Source: Zantedeschia hybrid cultivar
Lineage: Eukaryota > Streptophyta > Magnoliopsida > Alismatales > Araceae
Length of the DNA: 64,000 nucleotides
Assembly (NCBI GenBank): GCA_030544215.1
Contig: JARZZO010000011.1
Span: 10,588,001 to 10,652,000, forward strand
Direction of reading: 5' to 3'
This document shows positions 32,543 to 43,339 of the stretch, piece after piece. The position numbers and the translations under genes are program-made. Each line of letters opens with the position of its first letter. Position 1 is the first letter of the stretch. The notes below the pieces were generated by a model, which ran no database searches, had not been told where the DNA came from, and saw only the letters and a program-made list of their open reading frames with translations.

Positions 32543-33240
32543 TATGTTCGGTTGCCAAATTGGTAGAAGGTAAATCGCTCCTGCCTTTATCATAAATGAT
32601 CCAATCTATCTGGAAAGATTTGAAGATTAACTAGATGTGCCATGCTTAATCAACCACACTTTGCCTCATTATGGGTCACTTGAGTTCACTCCACTACCCA
32701 AATGATATATTGATGGCCTATCAGATTTGGCCTACTAAATGATAAACTCCAAAAAGTAGTTTGACGTAGGTGTTCTTTTGCAACTTTATTTGATATGTTT
32801 AGTTGTTAACTTAGCAGGAGGTGAAAAATTGAATCCCTCCAACTTTGTCCGTAGATGATCCAAATATGTCTAAAAGGATTTGAAGATTCTGATATGTCCA
32901 ACTTTTTCAAACGTAAACCAATAGTGCCTGTTGATGGCCTACCAGATTTGGCCTAGTAAATTTGAAAAAAATCTAAATAATAGTTTAATGTCGTCATTTT
33001 TTTTAGTAAATCTTTTTGATATGCTGGGCTACAAGTTGGTAGGAGATGAAGAATTGAATCTCCCAACTTTCGTTGTAGATGATCCAAATCTATCTAAAAA
33101 CATTCAGAAGATTAATTAGATATACCCAACTTTTTCAACCACATCTTGCCCTGTTATAGGTCACTTAGTCTCATCCCAGTACCCAGACAACTGCACTTGT
33201 AGATGGCCTATCAAAAGTGGCCCACTAAATTTGATAAAAT
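32543..33240. repeat. Tandem array of about 260-bp units, right part (about 3 units)
   Basis: The same unit phrases as 27735-29810 resume exactly at the Helitron edge: GTTGCCAAATTGGTAG near 32553, AAAAGGATTTGAAGATT near 32872, TTGATATGCTGGGC near 33016. The middle unit is shortened. Confidence 0.85.
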
Positions 33241-33278
33241 CTAGTGCAGTCAGCCATGTTGCTGGTTTTTGTTCAAGT

Positions 33279-33390
33279 GTCGATTGGTTTGATACAAAAC
33301 ACCATGGAGTGTACATAATGTCACAGTGAGATGTAAAATGTGGCTTGTTTTATCATTTTATAGTATTTTACATCAAACCAAATGGCCCCC
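33279..33390. mobile_element. Short MITE, about 110 bp
   Basis: The left end (GATTGGTTTGATACAAAACA) and the reverse complement of the right end (GGCCATTTGGTTTGATGTAA) are alike, giving terminal inverted repeats of about 20 bp. There are no coding bases and the superfamily is unassigned. Confidence 0.55.
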
Positions 33391-34763
33391 AAGTTTAAGG
33401 TTTTCATTGCTTCGATTCTAAGACTTGTTGGAAAGGAGAAATGAAGTACTACATTAGAACTTATAAGGGTAGCATGTTAATGCTCAAGCTGAAATTTCTT
33501 TGAAGTTTATTGATATCTTTACATAATTAAGGACAGAGTTGGCTTGAAGCCTCAGTAGAGTGCTTTGCCCCAGGTTTGATGATGGTAATGAGGGGTGTCA
33601 GAGTTCCAAGGACAACATCCTAAAGAGAATGAGTGCAGCTAAACCTAACGAGTTGATTCCACCGTCTAGTGAAAAAGTTGCATGTGAATTCCTATGTTGT
33701 AATGATCAACACTCTATTCTTCTAAAATTAAATATGATTAAAAAAACTCTTTAGAGACTTTTTATATGAACAACTTTGATTGAAGGATTTTATATAAGTA
33801 AAAATTTATCAGGCTTATTCATATACAGCTTTCAACCTTTGAAGATTTACATAAATAACCCTAACAAATTTTTATACATGCAAAAGTATACCTTAGAAGC
33901 ATAACATCATTTAGGATCGTTTACATGTATATCATGTGACATCAAAGAGGATATTCCTAACATCTTCAATCGGATGATCTAAAAAAAAATAAAAAAATAA
34001 AAAAATCGAGTCCTAATGAACAGTAAAAAAAGCTTTAAAAAAGGCAAATTCAAAAATATTTTTTTATTTTTTAGATTTTTTAAGGTCGTTTAATTGGAGA
34101 TCGACCTGTATGGACCTATAAGACACCTCGGAGTCTACCTAAAAAAGTTTTCAAAAGTTAATTTTTTTTAATTAATCCACTGCACTGAGTGCAGCAAGTG
34201 TTACCGCATGTATAAAGAGATCAGAGCACGATTTCGGACAGAGTCTGATATTTTTTCCTAATAAATAAATAATTTTGAACAACACTGACAATTACGGCTA
34301 ACCCTACATACCAAGAAAAATAATATCTTGCATGTCTTGACCAAACGGTAAAGAGTGGTTTAAAGCTTTCCATTAAAACTTTTTTTTGACCTTGCTTCCC
34401 ATTAAAACTAACCGAGCTACTCGATTGGCTCTTGACCAGTAGATGGTAGAGACACGTGAAGACATGTCCGCAAAATTTAAACTCCTTATTTGATGGGTTA
34501 GGTCTTGCGGAGCCGCAGGCTGCTGCCGACATGACGACACAGTGGACCACCTTGGCAAGAGCAACTGCTAAGATGATGGGTTAGGTGTCGTCTTGATGTG
34601 ATGTGGTGGCAGAATTAGTGGCCGAGAGGAAGCCAACGGGGAATGGATCGTCTGGATCGAGTTGTCTGGACCTCTCCGCATCCTTAGACTCATCGAGAGG
34701 GGGATGATTGCTCCGTCACATTCTTTCAAAGAGTAAATGAGTTATTTATCCTCATTTTAATGA

Positions 34764-34976
34764 GTTTGGAGACCAAGGTTGGCTAACTCAATGAGTTGGA
34801 CCGACTCGAATCTCTTATGATCCGGTACAAGTTGAGTTGACCCGTGTTAACTCATCTCGTCTCGTACGAGTCGCATGGTCAAATCGTATACATTCAATCG
34901 AGTCGCACTGACTCGGATTCGTCCTGATACAGTACAAATCGTCCGAGTCAGCACGAGTCAATCCGATACGACAAAC
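34764..34976 (-). repeat. GACTCG-rich palindromic repeat, copy 1
   Basis: About 200 bp rich in CGACTCG/CGAGTCG. It is homologous in inverted orientation to 62168-62366; matching landmarks are GCGACTCGTACGAGAC, ACTGTATCA and GTCGGTCC. There is no coding potential beyond repeat shadows. Confidence 0.8.
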
Positions 34977-35632
34977 CCTACTAGAGCTACAAAGATCTAG
35001 ACAGCTCGATCCAGATGATCTCGTCACAGGCAATGATGGCTAGGTCAGCATAGAGGAAGAAGCACAGGTGGCTTAAATTATATTGGGATAATTTATATTA
35101 TGCATGTTAAATTTTAAAAAGATCAGATTTATTTTCATATTATCTTTACCTACATTAGAAGAGTATGTAGGATAATTTACAAGTGTGGTATTTTTGAAAT
35201 TTAACGTACAAAGTGATTAACATGAAATTATCCCAATTCTATCTTGGTCTTCTATGCAAAACTATAAAAGTTCGACTCATTTTTAAAACTTGTAAAATGT
35301 TTGAAGTTTTAAAATTGCGGGCATTTTGTTTGGATGGTTTGTAGTGTTCATATAAGGAAAAAAAAACCTCTTTTCAATATTTTAATTTTCAGTAGTTTTG
35401 GCTAAAAAAATAAAATCAGACAAAAAAGAATGCTAGGTCTAGGGAACCTAGGCGTATGTCATTGGTTTGGGTAATGATGTAAATGACAGTTGATAATTTG
35501 ATTATGTGACTGATTAATATAGTATTTGTTGTAAAATGAATATATTTTTTTCATGCCGATTGATGTATTTCGGAATATCTGATTTATATAGGAAAAAATG
35601 ACCAATAATTGATGAAAAAATTAATCTACTTA

Positions 35633-35858
35633 GGGTCTGTTCGATGTACTGTAAAGTATAGTAAAATCTTCATTTTGAAATCACCAGTTTTAAACAAGCA
35701 AAAGTAGACTCCTTGGTTTTAAGATCTCTTATTTTGATTTACAATAGTCTTAATGATCTTTTGGGACTGATGTTTTTCACAAATCCCCACTTAATAATAA
35801 TAACATTGGTTGAAAGTGAAAGTTCCAAATAAAAGTAAAAATGGCATGGAACACATTC
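35633..35858. mobile_element. Tourist-like MITE candidate
   Basis: The left end GGGTCTGTTCGATGTACTG and the reverse complement of the right end GAATGTGTTCCATGCCAT share a TGTTC-ATG core. It is flanked by TTA on the left and TAA on the right, so a PIF/Harbinger origin is possible, but the duplication is not identical. Confidence 0.4.
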
Positions 35859-36732
35859 TAACTCAAATTAAACCTTGGACTAGTGATTTTTGTTATGGTC
35901 ATTGGCTTAGTTAAGGTTGACACATGAACATTAGAATACCATAAGCATCCTCCCCTTGTTTGATTGTTGACTTCCATTAGATGGTGAACATGCAAAGAAG
36001 AATCGTACACACCATCATGATCACTTGTTTGAATATAACCACGCCACCATCATCTGCTAAGTGAAAATGTTCTTAGAATATTTCATGCCTTCTAGAAGAA
36101 AATCTTGCTGCTACGTTAAGTTGGTGGCCTGTCCAACTCAAAATTAAGTCATATGGTACGGTATATACCATCACACCATCTTATGTGTATATTTTATTTT
36201 TATTTTCATTTAATGAGACTACTTTAACACGCCATCAGTTGTGAATTCTGACCAAGGGGCTCTTTGGGTGTCTTGGAATCAACATTTTTTAACAAAATTC
36301 AGCACCTAAACAATGATCAATACAAGACAGGTGGTCTCATAACTCTAATCTTGGGTAATACTAGTTACACTGTACAGAATGTGGAACAAAAAATGATAAT
36401 TTTTTTTTTTTTTTAAAGTTGGTCACATTGTGCCAGACACGTTTGTACAATCTGATTTCTGATCAGATGACTTGAAAACATTCTAATGTTCATTAGGCTA
36501 GATTTTTTATTTTTATTTTTTCAATCGTCCTCCGATCAAAGAATGGATTGTACGAACACATTGGGCACAATGGAGCTGACCTTAAAATAATTTTATAAAA
36601 TAAATAAAGAAATGAACCACAGAAGATAGTACTCCTAATCCTATGTCCATCCAACTCAAATTTCCAAGATAAAGAATAAAATGCATGTATGATATTTATA
36701 TTTTATTTTTTGTCCTTATTCAATATTAAATT

Positions 36733-37561
36733 TGATGTAGCTGAAGCTATCACGATCGGATTCCGGGACTAGAATCCGAGAAGATTAAAGAAGAAGACCG
36801 ACAGGGATTCGGACCGAGACAAGGACGAAGCGAGGGCCGAAGCTCTGTGGCCGAGATGAACCCGGGCCAAAGCTAAGCCGAGGCTTCTTCGGCCGATGAG
36901 GACCCACACGGCGAAGAGCGAAGCCGAAGGCGTAGCGGACTCTGCAAGGTCGAAGATACCGACTGGCAAAGGGAGATGCCGAGACCGAAGGAGGAAGACC
37001 GAAATTGATGGCCGAGGCCGATTCGGAGAGGTCGGCGAAGATTCAAATCGAGGCCCCTAAAAGAAGAAGAAGAACCAGTCAGTAGAGGTCCCGGACTTCG
37101 GCCCAAGAGAACCTCCTCCGACGGTTAAGTCAACTTCTGAAGAAGATTCGATTCAGAAGAGAATGAAGAAGAGATAGCTTTAATGCTTTTGGACTGTTAT
37201 TTTTGGTCTAGAAGACATACCTTTGGTAATAAATAGTCTTGTATTTATAACAGAGGATAGAGGTTATTCAACTATGGCAGTCGATATAGGACTATGTTAT
37301 GGTTAACTGGTAAACCGCCATAGTGCCTAACCCTCCCACCAGAGTAGGCCGGATACGGTTACTAGGCCGAAGGTTGCTGGGCCGCTGATGGGCCGAAGCC
37401 ATCTGGGCTGATGCCGCTTGCTAGGCCGAGGGCTAACTGGTCTGCTGATGGGCCGAAGGCCGCCAGTGGGTCGCTATTGTTGATCTGCTGCTGCTGTTTG
37501 GGCTGTTGGTATTGGGCTATTTAATGGGTCGAATCGGATTCTGCCCCATCACATGGCCCTC
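36733..37561 (-). repeat. Element C 3' LTR
   Basis: 829 bp. Starts TGATGTAGCTGAAG and ends TGCCCCATCA on the plus strand. It aligns along its length with 39416-40245. Confidence 0.93.
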
Positions 37562-37864
37562 TACTCTTGTTGTTCTCAATTCCATGAAACGCCGAGAGTA
37601 AAATCTGAATCCCTTACGGGAGAAACGTAATTTGCACTTCGTCCGAAGTTGTTACCACCTGTTTCAGTAACTGGGAGGTCTTCGCCTTAGGTCGGCCGAT
37701 GGCTGGTGACAAATAGCCTCGTCTCAAGCCGAGACCTTGTCGGAGATACCTTCGTTCTAGGCCGAGATTTGGTGACGAAGGCCTTCGTCCCCAGTTATTA
37801 ACATGGGGCAAGAACGGGAAAGACCTTGGGCTTCCCGCCTTCACGGTCGCGTCGCAACAAACAC

Positions 37865-38216
37865 GGGACACGTGTTGCGCATCCGGCCGGTCTACCGAAA
37901 GCACAAAGAGATCTCAGTCGTTGATAACGATCACGCAGATCGCGGTCACTTCGGCTCTCTGTCCAAGACTTCACATGGATCATCGCTTCTCCAGCCTTCG
38001 GTACGAGGATCGGGACACGTGGCGAGCATCTGGACGAACAACCGAAGGGTCAGGCCGTATCCGGCCGTTGATTGCCTTCTCTCGATCCAGCAGCCTGTTG
38101 GTCATCATGGCGAAGGACAGGACACGTGTCGCGCATCCAAGCAGAGCGGTGCCGAAGAGTGGGAAGATCTGGGCCGTTGGTTCAGCACCGGACCCCCTCA
38201 AGTCCCCCTATAAATA
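37865..38216 (+). promoter_or_regulatory. Probable promoter of the antisense ORF: three G-boxes and a TATA box
   Basis: CACGTG occurs at 37869-37874, 38016-38021 and 38123-38128, each inside a related GGACACGTG...GCATC segment. The forms ACACGTGT and ACACGTGGC match ABRE/G-box sites bound by plant bZIP factors. TATAAATA follows at 38209-38216 in a CCCCC-rich setting. The first ATG of the ORF is about 250 bp downstream. Confidence 0.6.
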
Positions 38217-38463
38217 TCAATCCCCCTCCTCTGGTTACTGTTCTACTTTCTTCTTCCTCTGCGCCTGTGCATCTCTGCGAGCAGCTTCCCCGAGCACCTT
38301 TGCTTCACCGGCAGTGAGCGTGCCATTGTGGGTGTTTGAGGGCGCCTTGTCTATCGCCGGGGAGTTCCTTGTCGCCGGGAATCGTCGCCGGGGAGACTGT
38401 TAGCCACCGGGGAGATCTTATTATGAGGGTAAGCCTCAGTCTTCGCCTTCTCTTTTTTAATTC

Positions 38464-39060
38464 ATGTCTAGTAGCTCTCCTTCGGCCGAGAGTAACTCTT
38501 CGGCCGAAGGCGGTTCTTCTTGCTCCTCGTCCAGACCTCTTCAGTCTTCTCTGTCATCTCTCTTCTCTTCAAACTCTTTTCTTTCTGTTATGGCGGACGA
38601 GGCAGAACTGGTTCCGATTACTGCCGAGCCTTCTACGTCCGGCCGTCGCTCGGCCGAGACTGTTTCGGATGTAGCTAGTGTCCTTGACATCGACGCTGTC
38701 AAGTTGATCACTAACTACTATCAGATTTCGTCTTGGATGGTTCCCATTCGGCCCGAGAAGCATACAAGAACTGACATCGTTCGACCGGGTAGTTTTTCGA
38801 TTTATGAGCACAGCTTCCGGGCGGGCTTTCGTCTTCCTCTTCATTCCTTTGTCATAAATCTTTTGAGTTTTTACGGACTGGCCCCGTCCCAATTCTTTCT
38901 GAACTCCTGGAGGACAGTCTACGCCTTCTTGGCCTTGAACGCCCATCTCGGCTTCAACCCTTCGGTAAATCTTTTCCGCTATCTCTTCAAGATTAAACCT
39001 CAGGGGAAGTCTTCTTGGTATAGCTTCGTTGTGGGATGCCCTCGAGGGTGTCGGCGGTAG
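38464..39060 (+). CDS. Antisense ORF of Tat element C (putative gypsy type transposon family, PF04195-like), truncated
   Basis: 198 codons on the strand opposite gag. A serine-rich N-terminus precedes a conserved block at about residues 100-190, with PGSFSIYEHSFRAGFRLPLH, LAPSQFFLNSWRT and KPQGKSSWYSF. This resembles the plant family named putative gypsy type transposon (PF04195), known from antisense ORFs of Tat retrotransposons. The function of that family is unknown to me. An alternative start is the ATG at 38590. The frame runs into the deletion junction at about 39035, so the last dozen residues come from the antisense of gag. It sits behind its own promoter-like region. Confidence 0.75.
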   Translation: MSSSSPSAESNSSAEGGSSCSSSRPLQSSLSSLFSSNSFLSVMADEAELVPITAEPSTSGRRSAETVSDVASVLDIDAVKLITNYYQISSWMVPIRPEKHTRTDIVRPGSFSIYEHSFRAGFRLPLHSFVINLLSFYGLAPSQFFLNSWRTVYAFLALNAHLGFNPSVNLFRYLFKIKPQGKSSWYSFVVGCPRGCRR

Positions 39061-39381
39061 CCTTGCAGGTTGAGCAGGATAGAATGAAGGGGGTGTTACC
39101 TGCTGCGGGGGCTGACCCAGTAATCCTATATGCTGAGCGATGGCAGACACCATATCTCGCAAGGGCGCCAAGGAGGTGACAGTGGCGGCCAGCGTCGCCA
39201 CTTGCTGTTGAAGCTCTTCCACCCGGTCGTCTCTAGGAGCGATGGATTCCGGTATAACAGGAAGGGCAGAACCTTGTGGAAGAACAAACGGAGTACCTTC
39301 GGAGTGGAGTGCCTGCGCTGGAGTCGCCCGCGTCTCCGCCTCGTCTTGTCCGGATCGTCTGGTCACCGGACGATGAGACAT
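39041..39381 (-). pseudogene. gag: Element C gag N-terminal remnant
   Basis: From ATG at 39381 the frame reads MSHRPVTRRSGQDE and continues with a coiled-coil-like VEELQQQVATLAATVTSL stretch, as in the N-terminal part of Tat gag. Around 39040 it switches into the antisense of the plus-strand ORF, marking the internal deletion. There is no capsid, protease or pol. Upstream, the GACGCCGTCTGTGGGAAACC segment is the leader next to the LTR. Confidence 0.7.
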
Positions 39382-39415
39382 GATTTCTCGTCGGTTTCCC
39401 ACAGACGGCGTCACG

Positions 39416-40245
39416 TGATGTAGCCGAAGCTATTACAATCGGATTCCGGGACTAGAATCCGAGAAGATTAAAGAAGAAGACCGACAGGGATTCGGACCGA
39501 GACAAGGACGAAGCGAGGGCCGAGGCTCCGTGGCCGAGATGTACCTGGGCGAAAGCGTGTCGGGAGCTAAGCCGAGACTTCTTCGGCCGACGAGGACCCA
39601 CACGGCGAAGAGCGAAGCCGAAGGCGTAGCGGACTCTGCAGGGTGGAAGATACCGACCGACAAAGGGAGATGCCGAGACCGAAGGAGGAAGACCGAAATC
39701 GATGGCCGAGGCCGATTCGGAGAGGTCGGCGAATATTCAAATCGAGGTCCCTAAAAGAAGAAAAAGAACCAGTCAGTAGAGGTCCCGGGCTTCGGCCCAA
39801 GAGAACCTCCTCTGACGGTTAAGTCAGCTTCTGAAGAATATTCGATTCAGAAGAGAATGAAGAAGAGATAGCTTTAATGCTTTTGGACTGTTGTCCTTGG
39901 TATAGAAGACATACCTTTGGTGATAAATAGCCTTGTATTTATAACGGAGGATAGAGGTTATTCAACTGTGGCAGCCGATATAAGACTATGTTATGGTTAA
40001 CTGGTAAACCGCCATAGTGCCTAACCCTCCCACCGGAGTGGGCCGGATACAATTACTGGGCCGAAGGTTGCTGGGCCGCTGATGGGCCGAAGCCATCTGG
40101 ACTGATGCCGCTTACTGGGCCGAGGGCTAACTGGGCCGCTGATGGGCCGAAGGCCGCCAGTGGGTCGCTATTGTTGATCTGATGCTGCTGTTTGGACTGT
40201 TGGTATTGAGCTGTTTAATGGGCCGAATCGAATTCTGCCCCATCA
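39416..40245 (-). repeat. Element C 5' LTR
   Basis: 830 bp, the counterpart of 36733-37561, followed directly by the AAATT duplication. Confidence 0.93.
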
Positions 40246-40976
40246 AAATTGTTCCAATCCCGCAGAAGATATGGATTCAGAAAGAAGAAGGATGCTAGCC
40301 CTTGATGTTTCTTTATAAGCGCATTCCTTCCCTTCTCATCTCACCCGGCACAGCAACAGATCACTTGTTCTAGGAATCCATGGGAGCACCACGTTCCATT
40401 CTGCACATAGACGAACAGAAGCAGGTACCAACTTTAAGAAGAGGGTGATTCCTATCAGATAAAAAGCACACAAAGGTGTGGGGCAATGGGAGGAAGTGAC
40501 TGGTGGCCAGCATGCCAAGCACCAGCCCATGTCGGGGACGGTGATGCTGCCGCCGGGGCCACCGTCGGCCGGCCAACCGACGGCCGACACCAATGCCAAA
40601 GAATTAATTTGGGGAAAGCCACTAAGTAGCCCCCTCAAGTGCACTACCTCCTGGTCATGATCACCATATCCTTGTAGGGACCCATGCTCATGTGGTTACC
40701 ATTACCAAATCCACCACCGCCACCTTCTTCCTCTACTTCCCCCCACTGAGAGGACTTGATGGGTCCAACTAGTGCTTGTGTGGTGGAATAAAGGCAAGGA
40801 TTCCCAGCGTCACATGTGGGGCTTCCATTAGGTGATGCCAAGCCCCATTATGGCCCATCACTTCCCTACAAGAGCCATGCCACTCATACCCAGCTGCAGC
40901 TGCACTAATCCCATCCTCCTCCTCATCTCCATCCTCTTGTGGAGAAGCCAAGCAAAGTTAGCTTCTTTCCTTCTCC

Positions 40977-41234
40977 ATGGAGAAGAACAGGTCATTCCCT
41001 GAGTACTCAGTGTCCTATGTCGGCTTCGGCTATGAGGACGGGACGAGCTCGTACAGCTTCAACGGGCCGAGCAGCAAGGCCGGTGACTTCTCGACGTCCG
41101 GCGACCGAGAGCTCAAGAGGAAGAAGCGTATTGCTGCCTACAACTCGTTCGTGACAGAGAACAAGCTCAAGTCCTCGGTGAGGAACAGCTTCAAGTGGAT
41201 CAAGAGCAAGCTCACTGACGTCCACTATGGCTGA
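40977..41234 (+). CDS. DUF3511 family protein, 85 residues
   Basis: A single-exon ORF starting MEKNRSFPEYSVSY. The C-terminal half (about residues 44-82) carries the plant DUF3511 signature: ELKRKKRIAAYNSF, then KLKSSVRNSFKWIKSKLTD. Members are small, basic, plant-specific proteins of about 80-120 residues with no established function, so the length is typical. The third codon positions are very GC-rich, unlike the surrounding AT-rich DNA, supporting real coding constraint. The start is the first ATG in frame and follows a CT-rich 5' leader. A strong splice donor-like GTAAGT at about 41437 suggests a 3' UTR intron. Element C ends about 730 bp upstream and could affect expression. Confidence 0.9.
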   Translation: MEKNRSFPEYSVSYVGFGYEDGTSSYSFNGPSSKAGDFSTSGDRELKRKKRIAAYNSFVTENKLKSSVRNSFKWIKSKLTDVHYG

Positions 41235-42925
41235 AGGAAATCCAACCAAAAAAAAACAAAGAAAAAAGAAAAGAAAACTACCCTATCTCCTCCTGCATCT
41301 CCCTCTCCCTTCAAGTGCTAGCTTGGGAAATATGCATAGGACTTCCATCTAAAAGGTCTCCTGTAAACTCTCTTTCTTCTGTCTGTGGAGCTACTTTTGC
41401 TTGTGGTTGATGCTTCCTGGCCAAAACAGTGGCAGGTAAGTCTGTGATCTGCTGCATGTCTTGTTCAGTTTAGGTTTATGAGAAGTTTGCTCACTGTAGA
41501 AGAAAAGGAAAACCTTTCTGTAATTTTTAAATATCCTTGCTGTGTTCCAACAGTTAAGTCTATGTTAGGCAACTTAAAAGCAAAAGGAAAATTGATCTAC
41601 TCGCTAGTGGTAACACCTGAAGAACTTGGAAGGGAAGAGGAGGAGGATTAATTTGAGTGCTTAAGCGTCTGACAACAGATTAGAGGCTCAAGTGAATCAA
41701 TTACTGGTCTGATCAAAATTTTGGTTTTTAGACAGGCATGATCCATCATATTGGAATTATAGGCTTAAATTCCTGTGGAGATAAATTTGGAGCTTTACAT
41801 TAAACCCAAGATGGCTCTTCAAATTTGGAGATAAATTATAGGCTTTAAATTCCTGTGGAGACTTATAAATTTTTTTCAGTCTTCCTTTCCTGAAAAAAAA
41901 AAAAAAAAGAAGCTTGTAAACAACTTGTTAAATTCTCAAAGTTTTTAAGTCTAGATGCATTCATCCTTCTGTATAGAACTCCACCTTTCACACTTAACAG
42001 CATCATATTACTCTCCATCAACAGAGCAGTGCTCCACCACGTTAATCTTTCACTATTAAAGCCTGTAACACTCAAGGCCATCAGTCATATCAGCCAGTCC
42101 TTGTGCTTGACAGCTAAATCCATGAGTTTTTTGTAGTTTTCTACAACATGCTTCCAAAGTTGTACGATATCCATATAATAGATTCTTGAAAAAGAGAAGT
42201 ACTTGGCCCCATGAGACGCAGAGCTACACCATCCACAGAAGTCTATTGTTTGCCATTATATATAACTTTAACCAGATTCCTGGAAAAATCTGCCCCACCG
42301 AATCATATCCTGCAACCTTATCAAGCACCACCTAACGAGAATTCCTAAGATGTCAATCTGAAAGCACTGGTTGATCCCCAATTTTATATGTATCAGACTC
42401 TCTTGCCATTTTATCCAAGCTTGTTTGGGAGTACAGTAAAGAAAAAAACGACATTGGAAAACGTTGCAGATTATTTTTACTGTTCAATCCCCTATCTGAT
42501 TAGGGAATTAATTTCGTTATTTATACTGTAACGTATCGATATTATAATAGATATAGGAGGATAGAGGGTGTGACAACCAAGAGAAGAATAGAGTTGGGAG
42601 TGGTTCAGGGAGATGAAATGAAGAGTACTCTCTGAGCTCTCAAAACATGCGTTGCAACATTTTTTCTTAATATGTATACTTTGTGGCATGTATTAAATTT
42701 TTTATAACAATAAATATTTTTAATACAAAAATATCAAAATTGATAGAACATAATCAAAGACCTCTCTTAGTAACAGTATCAAGATTATTATCGACAGAGA
42801 TATATGACATAACAATAACCAAACAATATCAGGAAAGAATTTAGGTTGCGAGAGAGTCCAAAACAAGAATGGAAGATGGCCTCTGCCTTGCCGTATCATG
42901 GATGTAGGGATATATACTATGCTAC
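41235..42925. other. 3' flank of the DUF3511 gene, intergenic
   Basis: The 3' UTR probably continues to about 41400 or beyond. After that I see no gene or clear repeat. Confidence 0.5.
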
Positions 42926-43331
42926 TAGGGATGTAAATTAGGTGGGCTGGGGTTGGGTTACGTGATAGTTTGGATCTAACTTAAATTCAAAATAGTTCAG
43001 CCTAATTTTAGCACAACCTAAATTCAGCTCAAATTAACCTAAATTTAGCTCAAATTCAACCTTAATTCAATAGTGAGTGGGTTTGGTTGGGTTGAATTGA
43101 CCCTGTTTATTGATAGTTTGTTAGAAGTATCTTACTTTTTATATAAATTATTGTAAAAGTGAATAGATTAAATTGGGCCAGCCTATTTTCAGCTCAATCC
43201 AGTCTAGATTTAACTAATGTCAACCCAAATTTAGTCCAACTCAATTTATATAACTTGGGGCAACCCAATTTTCTTTAATATGGGCTGCGTTGAACTGGGC
43301 CACCAGCTGGCCCACCCGATTGACACCCCTA
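42926..43331. mobile_element. hAT-type MITE, 406 bp, with perfect 8-bp target duplication
   Basis: Ends are TAGGGATGTAAATTAGGTGG and, on the complement, TAGGGGTGTCAATCGGGTGG. Both sides carry TATGCTAC (42918-42925 and 43332-43339). Eight-base duplications and TAGGG ends identify the hAT superfamily. The interior is repetitive (AATTTAGCTC-like), with no ORF. Confidence 0.93.
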
Positions 43332-43339
43332 TATGCTAC

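Larger units (their letters stand above)
33391..36732. other. Intergenic stretch with scattered small repeats
   Basis: Apart from the repeats listed at 34764-34976 and 35633-35858, I see no gene. The 64-codon ORF at 33560-33754 has no recognisable domain and no supporting splice context. Confidence 0.5.
36733..40245 (-). mobile_element. Element C, internally deleted Tat-type Ty3/gypsy retrotransposon
   Basis: LTRs at 36733-37561 and 39416-40245 (TGATG...CATCA) are flanked by the perfect 5-bp duplication AAATT (36728-36732 and 40246-40250). The gag start is on the minus strand next to the right LTR, which therefore is the 5' LTR. The 1.85-kb interior keeps only the first part of gag and an oppositely oriented ORF; the rest of gag and all of pol are missing. 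The LTRs differ by roughly 5% by eye, so insertion is older than that of A. It ends about 730 bp upstream of the DUF3511 start codon. Confidence 0.92.

Noticed and set aside
27735..33240. Regular repeats as a CRISPR array
   Set aside because: Units are about 260 bp and diverged, the host is a plant, and there are no short identical repeats with unique spacers.
33560..33754. 64-codon ORF beginning MLCPRFDDGNEG
   Set aside because: No recognisable domain, no promoter or splice support, and it lies among decayed repeats.
37803..38403. Overlapping plus-strand ORFs upstream of the element C antisense ORF
   Set aside because: They cross the G-box repeats and TATA box and are best read as promoter and leader, not protein.
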